Source: Neisseria sp. oral taxon 014 str. F0314 (GTDB lineage: Bacteria > Pseudomonadota > Gammaproteobacteria > Burkholderiales > Neisseriaceae). Taken from it: DNA of 64,000 nucleotides. The first letter of the stretch is position 1. Every line of letters starts with the position of its first letter. Position numbers and translations under genes: made by a program. Below the pieces are notes generated by a model. It had not been told where the DNA came from. It searched no databases and saw nothing but the letters and a program-made list of their open reading frames with translations. This document shows, one piece after another, positions 9,201-17,256 of the stretch. The stretch covers positions 682,001-746,000 of the forward strand of contig NZ_CP040504.1 of the NCBI RefSeq assembly GCF_005886145.1. Direction: 5' to 3'.

Positions 9201-11220
9201 TTGAAGAAAAATCCAATATGTCCAAAATATGCAACTGAGCAGAATCATCATGGATTGTTACTAACACATTGTCAGGTTTCAAATCGCCATGTGTAAAACC
9301 TAGACTGTGTAAATGTTCAATGTTTTGAATAAATTGATGGATAAGAGCCTGTTTTTGTTTATCCGACAAATCAAGTTTGCAAATATCTTGCCAAGTATGC
9401 CCGTCAATAAAATCACTTGCTGCAAAAAGGCAGCCTGATTTCTTGGCAATACCGAATTCTCGGATTTTTGGCACATAATCGGGCGACAAACTTGCCAGTT
9501 TTGCCATATTTTCCAGCCAATTCAAAACTACTCTGGCTTTTGAATTATCGTTTTGTGGGTCTGCGTTCAGCCATGCTTTAATCAACAAACCATTGGAACA
9601 GTAAACTTCTTTCTCACTGGTTTCTACAATAAAATCATCATCTTCACGATAGGCACGGGAATGGTTGATGTCATATGTGAACGGCTCTAATTTTGTAAAA
9701 TCAAATGAAAAATCCACCGCCTGTTCAGGTTTGGTTTGATTAAATTTGTTTAAGAAATCCACCGAACTTTCAAAAGGTACATCTGACAATGCCTCACGCA
9801 AAATTTCAGCATACCATGTAGTTTCATCCGGTAATTTATTTTTCATTTCGTCAAGCGTATCAGATGTAATACGTTTTGCCTGAATGATATGCCATGCCAA
9901 AACAGCCAAAGAACGTACATCATATTGGTATGGAGTGAGTTTGATGCTGTCTGAAAGTGGAAAATGAGATTTTGCCAAATCGCCGGAGACTTCCAAAATC
10001 TCACGAATGTCACCAACCGTTTCTTCAGATGAAAAATAAGCGGTAGCAAACCCTGATAGCGTAATTTTGTCATCTGCCGACAACCAAATGCTGTGATTAC
10101 CCAAATCACGATGAGCAATACCGATTTTGTGTAACTGGGCAAATTTATCCAACAATAATTGCACTAATCCCAAACGGCGTTCCGTGCTTAGATTTTCGCC
10201 ATTGTATCTGCCGACAAATTGGTCAAAACGTTTTTGCTGTAGGAACAGCTCAAATAAATCAACATGTTCCGCCGTAATTTCGCCTTTTTGCGGCGTAGAT
10301 TTGTAATTCAAGCAAGCGTGATACAAGTCTTTATTTTGTAATTTAATATAGTTCAATACATCGTATTCACGGCTGACTAGGCGATAACGCCCGTCAGGTG
10401 TTTGAGCTTCGGGACAGTTGATTTTAGTGAAATCCCAACGGCGCAATAAGGCTTGATCTTGGTGCTTTTTGTTTTCGGTTTGAGCTAGATATTCTTGATA
10501 AATGTCTTTAGGGTGGGAGAAAATAGCGTTGTCTTCTGCGTAATATCCACCAATACTGATACTTTTAGTTTCGTTTTTATTGGTACAAAAAATTTCATCA
10601 AAAATAGAAAAATTCTTATTTAAAGTACAATTATCAGGATATTTGGTGTATGTACCAAATTGCGCGGTAAATTTTTGATTATCAGCCAACTTTAAAAAAT
10701 CCTCTAAGCTAATAACATTCATTTTTTCCTTGTCAGATAATCTACTAAAATCCGAATTTCCTGTCATAACAACCAAAAATTCAATTTTTGGAATAGGGAA
10801 TCTTTCCGTAGAGTTGGCAAACTGTCCACGAAATTGTTCTAATTTATTTTTTAACAGGAACATCTTTTTTCGGGTAATTTCAACGGGTGAATGCCCCATA
10901 TCTTTTTTCCCTTTATACCAACGTAGTCCATTATTGGTAATAGGTTCACCATTCCAATGTTTCAACTCAATAATCAACACATTGCAATGGGTAACAATAA
11001 CCAAATCAAATTCACCTTCTTTACGTTCTTTTATATCCGCGAAGCGAAAGCCCGAGTATCCTTTCCAAGGGAAAATGGATTTCAAGGATTTTAATGCGTC
11101 AAATCCCTGTCCTTTTACTTTCTTGTTATTTTCAGAAGCTTGAAAAGCCTGTTTGATTTTTTCAATGGCCTCAACCTCATGTTGAGTTAAACCGCCGCCC
11201 CAATCTTGTATTTCCATCAT
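6235..11220 (-). CDS. mkoA: Mokosh type I MkoA-like NERD / kinase / Upf1-type helicase
   Basis: The 1661-residue protein has, in order: a NERD nuclease-like domain (about 45-150, acidic/Lys residues E70, D72, E85, K87); a kinase-like domain with H370-R-D but Ser where the catalytic-loop Asn belongs and SGF instead of DFG, probably inactive; a second kinase domain with K548, HGDLKPDN (644-651) and a DFS metal motif (670-672); a linker; and a superfamily 1 helicase with GPPGTGKT (1102-1109), DEAA (1351-1354), GDHKQLPP (1375-1382), DSYQGKEN and NVALSRA. A COG1112-type helicase joined to a Ser/Thr kinase, with a PLD-like partner, is the Mokosh type I plan (anti-phage defence). Translation starts at ATGATG with AAGG upstream. 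It contains both Neisseria-type and Eikenella-type DUS words. Confidence 0.8.
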   Translation of the reverse strand: MMEIQDWGGGLTQHEVEAIEKIKQAFQASENNKKVKGQGFDALKSLKSIFPWKGYSGFRFADIKERKEGEFDLVIVTHCNVLIIELKHWNGEPITNNGLRWYKGKKDMGHSPVEITRKKMFLLKNKLEQFRGQFANSTERFPIPKIEFLVVMTGNSDFSRLSDKEKMNVISLEDFLKLADNQKFTAQFGTYTKYPDNCTLNKNFSIFDEIFCTNKNETKSISIGGYYAEDNAIFSHPKDIYQEYLAQTENKKHQDQALLRRWDFTKINCPEAQTPDGRYRLVSREYDVLNYIKLQNKDLYHACLNYKSTPQKGEITAEHVDLFELFLQQKRFDQFVGRYNGENLSTERRLGLVQLLLDKFAQLHKIGIAHRDLGNHSIWLSADDKITLSGFATAYFSSEETVGDIREILEVSGDLAKSHFPLSDSIKLTPYQYDVRSLAVLAWHIIQAKRITSDTLDEMKNKLPDETTWYAEILREALSDVPFESSVDFLNKFNQTKPEQAVDFSFDFTKLEPFTYDINHSRAYREDDDFIVETSEKEVYCSNGLLIKAWLNADPQNDNSKARVVLNWLENMAKLASLSPDYVPKIREFGIAKKSGCLFAASDFIDGHTWQDICKLDLSDKQKQALIHQFIQNIEHLHSLGFTHGDLKPDNVLVTIHDDSAQLHILDILDFSSSGQSQFNTEYSPEFDHPTEKQRDNFAVMKMACELLGVEWNRPSESFANISEAVQQECSDSQTAFISLARFKEALNPKPATPMIDITVGGRESFPPIAIYPENGELFVQFKESQKYPNEEIDITFIGLGGKFTAFYTIAEQRFRHGLSPFERNHISRNDRDDSKCSLQIGLNITHSNYSNLDKLNDFIADSTEFKNVIIQFVQEQFFRQPEKEQAEENENFEVETVDINTAETVIEQRPSIQKLWQAILDTETEALPSITASEALQKTENGESYISYDGEINPVDQFKRDEIVEAIGKSEDGEKTFKYGVVDIAKSQLNELHIKSKSLTNSANNIKADTPVYLQSKQNKASYTRRKNALQRILDGESAVKNLVHYFDEHCNLPSEKYEIHVSDEEFKRYDQPEKNVSLNEAQRIAFQRLIANGPLSLLQGPPGTGKTEFIAAFVHYLFDVQKVRNILLVSQSHEAVNTAAERIRKHCQRLGADLQLVRFSNREIADSEILEDVFSPNLVGQKRAQLNVNKISNICQLGRSMGLPEDYLRKRAELAFDIGVQIRRYQKIVKSSKDETVDEDEKRLRKKLEKSIKEQAQAMELRELVEIDEILPRFISELDHKHNIQPIENIQAGKLIDLTQDMLEALSNERTNYDEFLARSRQLVIGTCVGIGQRHIGIADNLYDWVIVDEAARSISSELAIAIQSGTRILLVGDHKQLPPLYSEEHKNALARRLGISKRGEELDQALGSDFERVFLSEYGKQTCATLKTQYRMAPAIGSLVSACFYENVLENGKTDNDVPNIYFRLPEKIKSCVTWLDTTSLPNAYHEQGKSGSLSNRAEADVIIGILQDLANDETFMNSEPVQKCLEKNEQAIGVICMYGEQKKLIRKKFNERSWNDDFRRLVKIDSVDSYQGKENRVIILSLTRHDRVCSTGFLHLPNRINVALSRAMDKLIIVGAKTMWEHPKNSKTPLAKVLRFIQKQNNPQDYAIKILKNGAKK
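6811..6822 (-). other. Eikenella-dialect DUS inside mkoA
   Basis: The minus strand reads AGGCTACCTGAA, an exact copy of the 12-mer described as the Eikenella uptake dialect and different from the AGGCCGTCTGAA used elsewhere in this genome. Confidence 0.75.
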
Positions 11221-11275
11221 ATTGACCTTCTGGTTATATTCATTGATTTAATTTAATTAAAATGGCTACTCTGTC

Positions 11276-11281
11276 ATTGTA
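11276..11281 (-). promoter_or_regulatory. Candidate -10 box for the mko operon
   Basis: TACAAT on the minus strand lies about 55 bp upstream of the mkoA start in a very AT-rich leader. No convincing -35 hexamer is seen at 16-18 bp, so this is tentative. Confidence 0.3.
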
Positions 11282-11351
11282 ACGAAATTTTATTTTGAAA
11301 TAGTATTAAAATTAAATATTGCTGATTTTTAAATGGTCTTTATCCCTCCCC

Positions 11352-11747
11352 TCAATTTTCCACCGCCAGTTCTCCAATCCGTTCAAACTCTCGCGTATTG
11401 TTTGTTACCAGCACTGCTCCGCAGGCTAGGGCGTGGCAGGCTGTTCATAGGGCATTACTGCCTATGAGCGTGCCTTGGCGTTTGAGTGCGTCCGCCCGTT
11501 TACCGTAATAGGTGCAGATGTTTTCATCGGGATAAACCACGCTGATTTTTTTGGTCAGCCGTGCGATGGAGAAAAGCAACTTTTCGCGGTTTCGGCTGCC
11601 ATTTGTGCCTTTGAGCAGCTCATCGTAGGTGATAAAGCTCATGACAAGATGGTCGTTTGGTGACGATCCTGCCACGCATTCGGCAATCGATTGTGATTTT
11701 TTTTTAATCAGATAGATGATGATGTTGGTGTCGAGCATATACATCAT
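11352..11747 (-). pseudogene. VapC/FitB-type PIN-domain toxin, inactivated by an in-frame stop
   Basis: MMYMLDTNIIIYLIKKK and YDELLKG give the first acidic residues of a PIN ribonuclease. At codon 101 a TGA (11445-11447) interrupts the frame, which then resumes with ACHALACGAVLVTNNTREFE and ends at VEN. The conserved Asp of the NDL motif is Ala here (SNAL), so the protein is doubly damaged. The start overlaps the vapB stop by 4 bp. A run of nine A on the coding strand (Lys codons, 11697-11705) could also slip. Confidence 0.85.
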
Positions 11748-11980
11748 AATGTATCGCGCTCCTGCGGTGGTGCGGTGTCTCGGTCTTCGAACGCGGCGAC
11801 AAAATCGTCGTCGAAATGGTCAAACAATGCTAAAAACTGCCTGTCCTTATTGCGTACTGGGCGCAGAATAATGTCGCCGTTTTCGGCTTTGATGATTTCC
11901 ACGGTGTCGGTTTGGAAGCGGAAACCCAGCGGAATCCGCACGGCTTGACTGTTACCGCTTTGAAAGACTTTAGTCAACAT
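11744..11980 (-). CDS. vapB: VapB-type antitoxin (AbrB/MazE-like DNA-binding)
   Basis: The 78 residues begin MLTKVFQSGNSQAVRIP, the swapped-hairpin AbrB-like fold typical of VapB antitoxins, and end in an acidic, disordered tail (FDDDFVAAFEDRD) that would normally cover the PIN active site and autoregulate the operon. The frame stays open further upstream, but the start at 11980 gives the family N-terminus and overlaps the end of the preceding small gene. The antitoxin is intact although the toxin is broken, so it may now serve only as a repressor or as protection against an incoming VapC. Confidence 0.85.
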   Translation of the reverse strand: MLTKVFQSGNSQAVRIPLGFRFQTDTVEIIKAENGDIILRPVRNKDRQFLALFDHFDDDFVAAFEDRDTAPPQERDTL

Positions 11981-12171
11981 TTTTCTCTCATGTATATACT
12001 TGGCGAAATCGCATCTTCTACCTGCATAATGGCGCTTTCCCATGTTATTTTAGTGGGTGGATAGGGCGTGAACTGAGCCTCTAAATCGGCAATTGAAAGT
12101 GGAATTTCCGCCACTAGCCCGCCCCATTGCAGCACCAGTTTATTAGTTTCGATGTAAAGTGTTGCGTTCAT
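11974..12171 (-). CDS. Small protein of unknown function coupled to vapB
   Basis: A 65-residue protein (MNATLYIETNKLVLQWGG..., ending YMREKC), not recognised. Its ATG follows the stop of the upstream dioxygenase gene by one base, and its stop overlaps the vapB start (ATGTTGA), so it belongs to the same polycistron. It has no signal peptide or membrane segment, and a short beta-rich N-terminus. It could be an accessory TA component or the remains of a larger gene. Confidence 0.55.
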   Translation of the reverse strand: MNATLYIETNKLVLQWGGLVAEIPLSIADLEAQFTPYPPTKITWESAIMQVEDAISPSIYMREKC

Positions 12172-12172
12172 T

Positions 12173-12961
12173 TTAATTTACCAACACAGAAGTCATACTC
12201 AATGAGCCAGCAATCAAATTATCATTGAAAAATTCCACTTTTTCATCATGCTCGCGCAGTGCCATCACATACAAGAGTGGCAAATAGTGATCAGGTGTTG
12301 GTACGGAAAGTGCCGCATTTTCTCCAAATTGTTCATAATGCACCAATTCATTGTTATTTTGCGTGGTCATTGCGTGATTAATTTGATCACGAAACGCATA
12401 CGCCCAGTCATAACCCGCGCCGATTTGATCAATATGTTCCCAGCTTATCACTCTCAGATTATGCACAATGTTGCCGCTACCGATAATCAACACACCTTGT
12501 TCGCGTAAGGCGGATAATTTTTTGGCCAACTTGAAATGCCATTCCGCCGACTGCAAACGGTTAAGACTAAGCTGCACCACGGGAATATCGGCATCGGGAT
12601 ACAGAAATTTCAACACCGTCCATGTACCGTGATCAAAACCGCGCGTCGGATTCAGCTCGACATTTTCCGGCTGCAATAACGACCGCACTTGCTCCGCCAA
12701 TTCAGGCGAACCAGGCGCCGGATATTGCACTTGGCTGAGTTCTTCAGGAAATCCGTAGAAATCATAAATCATTTCAGGATGTTCGCCCGATGTAACCTGC
12801 AACCGGCTGCTGTACCAATGCGCCGAAATCATCAAAATCGCTTTGGGTTTGGCAAACTTTTGCGTAATCAGGCTGAGATTTTGATTGAAGGGATTTTCCT
12901 TATCCAACACATTCATCGGACTGCCATGTCCTGCAAACAATACAGGCATTTTTTTCATCAT
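12173..12961 (-). CDS. YgiD/LigB-family extradiol dioxygenase (4,5-DOPA-type)
   Basis: A 262-residue non-heme metal dioxygenase of the DODA type. The metal-ligand motifs of the family are visible: GHGSP near the N-terminus, ISAHWYSS, IVHNLR and DHYLPLLY. The start at 12961 (ATGATGAAA) follows a perfect AAGGAGG ribosome site; an upstream in-frame ATG at 13012 lacks one. The physiological substrate in bacteria is uncertain for this family. It heads an operon with the 65-residue gene and vapBC, an unusual pairing. Confidence 0.88.
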   Translation of the reverse strand: MMKKMPVLFAGHGSPMNVLDKENPFNQNLSLITQKFAKPKAILMISAHWYSSRLQVTSGEHPEMIYDFYGFPEELSQVQYPAPGSPELAEQVRSLLQPENVELNPTRGFDHGTWTVLKFLYPDADIPVVQLSLNRLQSAEWHFKLAKKLSALREQGVLIIGSGNIVHNLRVISWEHIDQIGAGYDWAYAFRDQINHAMTTQNNNELVHYEQFGENAALSVPTPDHYLPLLYVMALREHDEKVEFFNDNLIAGSLSMTSVLVN

Positions 12962-13092
12962 TGCCTCCTTAATATTTGATGAGGAGGATTGTACGGATAA
13001 ATTATTAAGCAATAAATCTCAATTCATGAACAACATATTTTCCAAATAGGAAATGATGAAATATTCTTTGGCTTTGCTATAAAGTTAAAAAC

Positions 13093-13124
13093 GAGGTCGT
13101 CTGAAATCATTTTCAGACGACCTC
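13093..13124. terminator. Inverted pair of mucosa-dialect DUS
   Basis: GAGGTCGTCTGAAA is paired with TTTCAGACGACCTC, a perfect 14-bp stem. AGGTCGTCTGAA is the dialect reported for the N. mucosa/sicca group, unlike the AGGCCGTCTGAA hairpins elsewhere. It sits between the dioxygenase and the SDR remnant and may be an imported terminator. Confidence 0.7.
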
Positions 13125-13253
13125 TTGGTTTTAAATAACAAGGGTACATTACATACACAAAAGAGCGGTCAACTTTTCAGGCTTTTTTATAAACCATCCC
13201 CAACCGCTTCAATCATCAAGCCCTGCTCATTCAAAGAAACCGCCTCACTGCAC

Positions 13254-13850
13254 GGTAATATTTCCTATATCGTTGCAGATGTAGGCAAAACTGAAGATGT
13301 TACCCGCGTACTGACTGAAATCAAACAAAAGTTTAGTCGCTTAGACATCAGCGTGAATAATGCGGGTATGGCACCGGTAACGCCGATAACCGAACAGACA
13401 CTTACCGAATTTGATGCCGTATTCAACATCAATGTACGTGCCGTAGTAGATTTAACCACCCAAGCCTTGCCACTACTGAAAGAAATCAAAGGCAGCATCA
13501 TCAATATCAGATCTGCTGTAGCCAACCAGCCCTTACCGAATATGTCGATTTACTCATCAAGCAAAGCTGCACTGAAAACACTGACTTTTGTTTGGGCAAA
13601 AGAACTCGCCAAAGATGGCATCCGCGTGAACAACATCGCTGTTGGCCCAATCGAAACACCGATTTACGAAAAAACAGAGCTTTCTACCGAAGAAGCACAA
13701 GCACACAAAGACCGTATAACCTCGCTTGTGCCACTAGGACGTTTTGGTCAACCTAAAGATATTTCAGCAATAGTTGCACTGCTTGTATCCGAGGAAGGCA
13801 GTTTCATTACTGGTACAGATATCGCCGTGGATGGAGGCTTCGGTATCTGA
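13254..13850 (+). pseudogene. Short-chain dehydrogenase, N-terminus lost
   Basis: From GNISYIVADVGKTED onward this is a standard SDR: NNAG, catalytic YSSSK, the IRVNNIAVGPIETPIY segment and a C-terminal ITGTDIAVDGGFGI. The first 50 or so residues, with the TGxxxGxG cofactor loop, are absent. The frame is open back to 13125 but encodes unrelated sequence there. The Ser of the SDR triad region appears as INIRSAV instead of INISS. Probably non-functional. Confidence 0.75.
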
Positions 13851-13902
13851 AAAATGTTTCAGGCTGTCTAAAAAGGCTACCTAAAATAATTAAGGAGAAG
13901 TC

Positions 13903-14115
13903 ATAAAAATTGCATTGATTACCGGTGCAGGACGCGTCGGCGCGCTGGGCTTTGAAACCACCTGCCAGCTTGCCAAACTCAATTTCCATGTGGTGCTAAC
14001 CGTTCGTAAGGCGGAACAGTCCGAAGCTCGAGCACGGGAGTTGCAGAAGGTTTAACCGTTACCCCGCTACACTTGGACATCACTGATGAAGAAATGGTAT
14101 TTACTGCGGATTGAT
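13903..14115 (+). pseudogene. Second SDR remnant (N-terminal part, start codon ATA)
   Basis: After a good AAGGAG site the frame begins with ATA where an ATG is expected, then reads KIALITGAGRVGALGFETTC and RKAEQSEARARELQKV before a stop. A frame shift continues it as GLTVTPLHLDITDEE and then another stop. The NAD(P)-binding TGAGRVG loop is intact, but the catalytic domain is gone. It complements, but does not join, the N-truncated SDR upstream. Confidence 0.7.
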
Positions 14116-14278
14116 TACGTAGTTCTACTGTTACCCATAGGGTTGAATAAAAATCAGGCATACCAGTTTTCTCATTAACTAATAGAGAAAAGCGTTCCCT
14201 ATTTGAAAGCAGGATTGTTTCTAGTCTACATATATATAAACACTAACAAAGAAGGGAAATGACATAAGAATAAGCGTA

Positions 14279-14316
14279 AAAAAAAAGAGAAACCTTGTTA
14301 TATAAGGTTTCTCTAG
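14279..14316 (-). terminator. Intrinsic terminator of ssb
   Basis: Arms AGAGAAACCTT/AAGGTTTCTCT are followed on the minus strand by a run of nine T, about 40 bp past the ssb stop. Unlike most terminators here it contains no uptake sequence. Confidence 0.85.
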
Positions 14317-14358
14317 GTTTTAATGATTTATTTTTTACAAAATTCAAATATATGTAAC

Positions 14359-14889
14359 TCAGAACGGAATATCGTCGTCAATATCTTCCACGGGAGCAGC
14401 GGGAGCGGCAGGGGCCTGTCGGCGGGGGGCGGCAGGCGGGGCACTCGGTGCCTCCTGCTGGTAGGCGGGTGCGGATTGGTACTGCTGTTGCTGAGCCTGT
14501 TGATAACCGCCCTGTTGGTGTTGGTAGCCGTCGTCGTAAGGTGCGCCGCCGCTGTTGTCATTCCGCCCGCCCAACATTTTCATTTCGTTGGCGATAATGT
14601 CGTATGCGGTACGCTCGATACCGTCTTTGCCTTGATATTTTCGGCTTTGGATGCGGCCCTCCAGATAAACTTGGCTGCCTTTGCGCAGGTATTGGCCGGC
14701 GATTTCGGCCAAACGGCGGTACATGGTGATGTTGTGCCATTCGGTGCGTTCTACGCGCTGACCGTTGCGGTCGTTCCAAGTTTCACTGGTGGCGACGCTG
14801 AAATTGCAGACGGCCTCGCCGTTGGGCATATAGCGGACTTCGGGGTCGCGCCCTAAGCGGCCGATAAGGATGACTTTGTTCAATGACAT
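14359..14889 (-). CDS. ssb: Single-stranded DNA-binding protein
   Basis: The 176-residue OB-fold protein starts [20 protein letters not shown], has a Gln/Pro/Ala-rich disordered linker from about residue 110 and ends in the acidic tip DIDDDIPF that docks repair and replication partners. In naturally competent neisseriae it also coats incoming DNA (established for the genus). The following minus-strand gene context (MFS exporter upstream by 5 bp) suggests co-transcription. Confidence 0.97.
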   Translation of the reverse strand: MSLNKVILIGRLGRDPEVRYMPNGEAVCNFSVATSETWNDRNGQRVERTEWHNITMYRRLAEIAGQYLRKGSQVYLEGRIQSRKYQGKDGIERTAYDIIANEMKMLGGRNDNSGGAPYDDGYQHQQGGYQQAQQQQYQSAPAYQQEAPSAPPAAPRRQAPAAPAAPVEDIDDDIPF

Positions 14890-14894
14890 AATGT

Positions 14895-16277
14895 TTAAAC
14901 TCCTGAAATGATTTTTTCGGCGGCCTCTTGGTCAAACCCTTTCTGCAACGCCTTGATATAAACAGTTTGCCTGTCGGCACTGAATGCGACGCTTTCTACG
15001 CCGTCCAACTCCGACAGGGCACGGAAGAGCAAATCGGTATTGCCGCGCCATTGCGTTCCGACCGGCATACTGATGTTTTTCACGGGATTCGGTGCGGGCG
15101 AGCACAGCGCAATCAACAACCACACCCCCATCAATACGCAGCAAAAGGCGAAGATGCTGGCAAAACCGTAATGCTGGAACAGCAACCCGCCCGATGCACC
15201 GCCGACAAACAGGCCGACTGACTGTAATGCGTTGTACACCCCCATCGCCGTACCTTTGAGGTCGGGCGGCGCGATTTTCGACACCATCGACGGCAGGCTG
15301 GCTTCCAATACGTTAAAACCGATAAAGTAAACGACCAGATAGCCGGTAATCAGCCAAACCGAATGCAGGCCGAACAGCAATCCCGCCTGCGCCAGCGCGA
15401 TGCAGGCGATACCGAGCACGAACACCTGCTTCAGTTTGCCGCGCGTTTCGCCGACGATAATCAGCGGAACCATCACAATCAGGCCCGTAACGGTGGAAGG
15501 CAGATAGACTTTCCAGTGTTGGATTTTCATCAGCCCCAGATTTTCCAACGCAAACGGCAATGCGGTAAACAAGGCCATCTGTGCGGCGTGGAGGGCGAAA
15601 ATACCGAAATCCAAAGTCAAAAGCTGGCGGTTTTTCAACACTTCGCCCATACGTGACGGCTGGGTTTGTGCGTCTTCATGGAATTTCGACACTTCCGGAT
15701 TGGGCGTCATCCATGCCACCACGGCGATACTGGAAACGGTCAGTGCGCCGGTCAGCATAAACAGGCCGGGCACGCCGATAAAATCGGCAATTACTGGCGC
15801 CAACACCAGACTGACGGAAAAAGTCAGGCCGATGCTCAAACCTATCATGGCCATCGCACGGGTACGCACTTCATCGCGGGTCAAATCCGCCAAAAGCGCC
15901 GTTACCGCCGCGCTGACCGCACCCGCACCCTGCACCGCCCGCGCCGCCACCAGCATATGCAGCGAATCGGCGGCGGCGGCAAGAAAACTGCCTGCGGCAA
16001 AAACTATCAAACCGACGTAGATGACTTTTTTGCGGCCGAACTTATCGGATGCGATGCCCAGCGGCAACTGCAACGCAGCCTGCGTCAATCCGTAGATGCC
16101 CATCGCCATGCCGACCAGCGTTTTGTTGTTTTCCGCACCGGGCAGCGACGCCGCATACAGCGACAATACGGGCAGCACCAGAAACATGCCGAGCATACGC
16201 AGCGCGTACACGCCCGACAGCGTTACGCCCGCCCGCCATTCGGACGGGAACATTTGAGTGTGGTTTTGTCTTGCCAT
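14895..16277 (-). CDS. MFS transporter, YajR type with C-terminal ferredoxin-like domain
   Basis: A 460-residue inner-membrane protein with 12 predicted helices. The A-motif region [16 protein letters not shown] marks the major facilitator superfamily. The last 55 residues (from [22 protein letters not shown]) form an alpha/beta domain like the YAM domain of E. coli YajR. The substrate is unknown; the family is grouped with drug/proton exporters. The start at 16277 ([10 protein letters not shown]) gives a normal N-terminus; the frame is open further upstream through a DUS. ssb follows after 5 bp. Confidence 0.88.
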   Translation of the reverse strand: MARQNHTQMFPSEWRAGVTLSGVYALRMLGMFLVLPVLSLYAASLPGAENNKTLVGMAMGIYGLTQAALQLPLGIASDKFGRKKVIYVGLIVFAAGSFLAAAADSLHMLVAARAVQGAGAVSAAVTALLADLTRDEVRTRAMAMIGLSIGLTFSVSLVLAPVIADFIGVPGLFMLTGALTVSSIAVVAWMTPNPEVSKFHEDAQTQPSRMGEVLKNRQLLTLDFGIFALHAAQMALFTALPFALENLGLMKIQHWKVYLPSTVTGLIVMVPLIIVGETRGKLKQVFVLGIACIALAQAGLLFGLHSVWLITGYLVVYFIGFNVLEASLPSMVSKIAPPDLKGTAMGVYNALQSVGLFVGGASGGLLFQHYGFASIFAFCCVLMGVWLLIALCSPAPNPVKNISMPVGTQWRGNTDLLFRALSELDGVESVAFSADRQTVYIKALQKGFDQEAAEKIISGV

Positions 16278-16447
16278 AATTATTTTCAGACGGCCTTTCG
16301 GGAAAGCCGGAACACTTGAAACTGTTGCCGGACATCGCCGTCCGCCGGTATATATCCGCATCAGGCCGTCTGAAAGACGGCCGGCGGGAGAAAGGTCGGA
16401 TTATACAGGAACGGTTTGTTTTTGCATGTCGGCCGTGCGCGGGGGAA

Positions 16448-17077
16448 TCAGCCCCACTGCCAGCGGTTGCGCCATGCGCCCAAAACGGCGTTCGGATATT
16501 TGCCGCTGCCGAGACTGCCGTTGAAGCGCGCCAGCGCGCGGTAAAGGTTGCCGTTTTCCAGATTATTGTAGTGGCGCAGGATGGTACAGCCGTAGCGCAG
16601 GTTGGTGCGGATGTCGAAAAGATTATGCGACGGTTTGCCGATATAGTTTTTCCAAAACGGCATGACCTGCATCAGGCCGCGCGCGCCGACGCCGCTGATG
16701 GCGTATTGCCGGAACGCGCTTTCCACTTCGATAAGTCCGAGTACGACTTGGGGGTCCAGCCCGGCTCGGCTGGCTTCATACTGGATGTTGACCAGCAGGC
16801 GGCGGCGTTCGCCTTCGTCGGGCACATATCTTGCCAAACGGGACGACATCGCCGAAAGCCAGCGTTCGCCTTCCTGCGCGGAAGCGAACACCAGCCGCGG
16901 CGGATTGACGTTGTTAATCGAACCGCGCATCACCGAAGCGACGTCGTCCGATAGGGTTTCTTCGCGCTGCGCGCCGGCCAGCGCCAGCGAGGGCGATAAA
17001 AGCAGCGCGCCTCCGGCAAGCAGCAGGCGGCGGCGTTGCAAAGATACGGGTGATTGAATAAGAATGTTTTTTTCCAT
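16448..17077 (-). CDS. Lytic transglycosylase (SLT domain), exported
   Basis: The 209-residue protein has a basic N-terminus and a hydrophobic signal (RRRLLLAGGALLLSPSLALAG). The catalytic domain has the SLT signature: IEVESAFRQYAISGVGARGLMQVMP, where the first Glu of VESAFR is the catalytic acid, then NLRYGCTILRHY and ALARFNGS. It cleaves peptidoglycan strands, forming 1,6-anhydromuramic ends (family knowledge). It is divergent from ppx across a DUS hairpin at 17111-17141. Confidence 0.9.
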   Translation of the reverse strand: MEKNILIQSPVSLQRRRLLLAGGALLLSPSLALAGAQREETLSDDVASVMRGSINNVNPPRLVFASAQEGERWLSAMSSRLARYVPDEGERRRLLVNIQYEASRAGLDPQVVLGLIEVESAFRQYAISGVGARGLMQVMPFWKNYIGKPSHNLFDIRTNLRYGCTILRHYNNLENGNLYRALARFNGSLGSGKYPNAVLGAWRNRWQWG

Positions 17078-17110
17078 AATGCAGCCAAGCAGGTTATCGG
17101 TGTTATCGGC

Positions 17111-17141
17111 AGGCCGTCTGAAAACCTTTTTCAGACGGCCT
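17111..17141. repeat. DUS inverted pair in a divergent promoter region
   Basis: AGGCCGTCTGAAAA/TTTTCAGACGGCCT with a 2-base loop lies between two divergent genes, so it is unlikely to terminate either; it is primarily an uptake signal. Confidence 0.7.
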
Positions 17142-17256
17142 TATTATAAAATTATCCCGCCCTCTTATAAAGTGGAAAACCGAAAATCGTAAAGCAGATG
17201 ACAGTCCTCAAGGCAAAGGGTAACATACAGGCATTCCAACCAACCGGTATACCGTC

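Noticed and set aside
11697..11705. Run of nine A/T in vapC as a phase switch
   Set aside because: The gene is already broken by a stop and an Asp loss, so the tract need not be functional.
16364..16382. Short GCCGTCT-GAA-AGACGGC hairpin as the terminator of the lytic transglycosylase gene
   Set aside because: The stem is short and no T-run follows on the minus strand; it may simply be a DUS with a chance partial complement.
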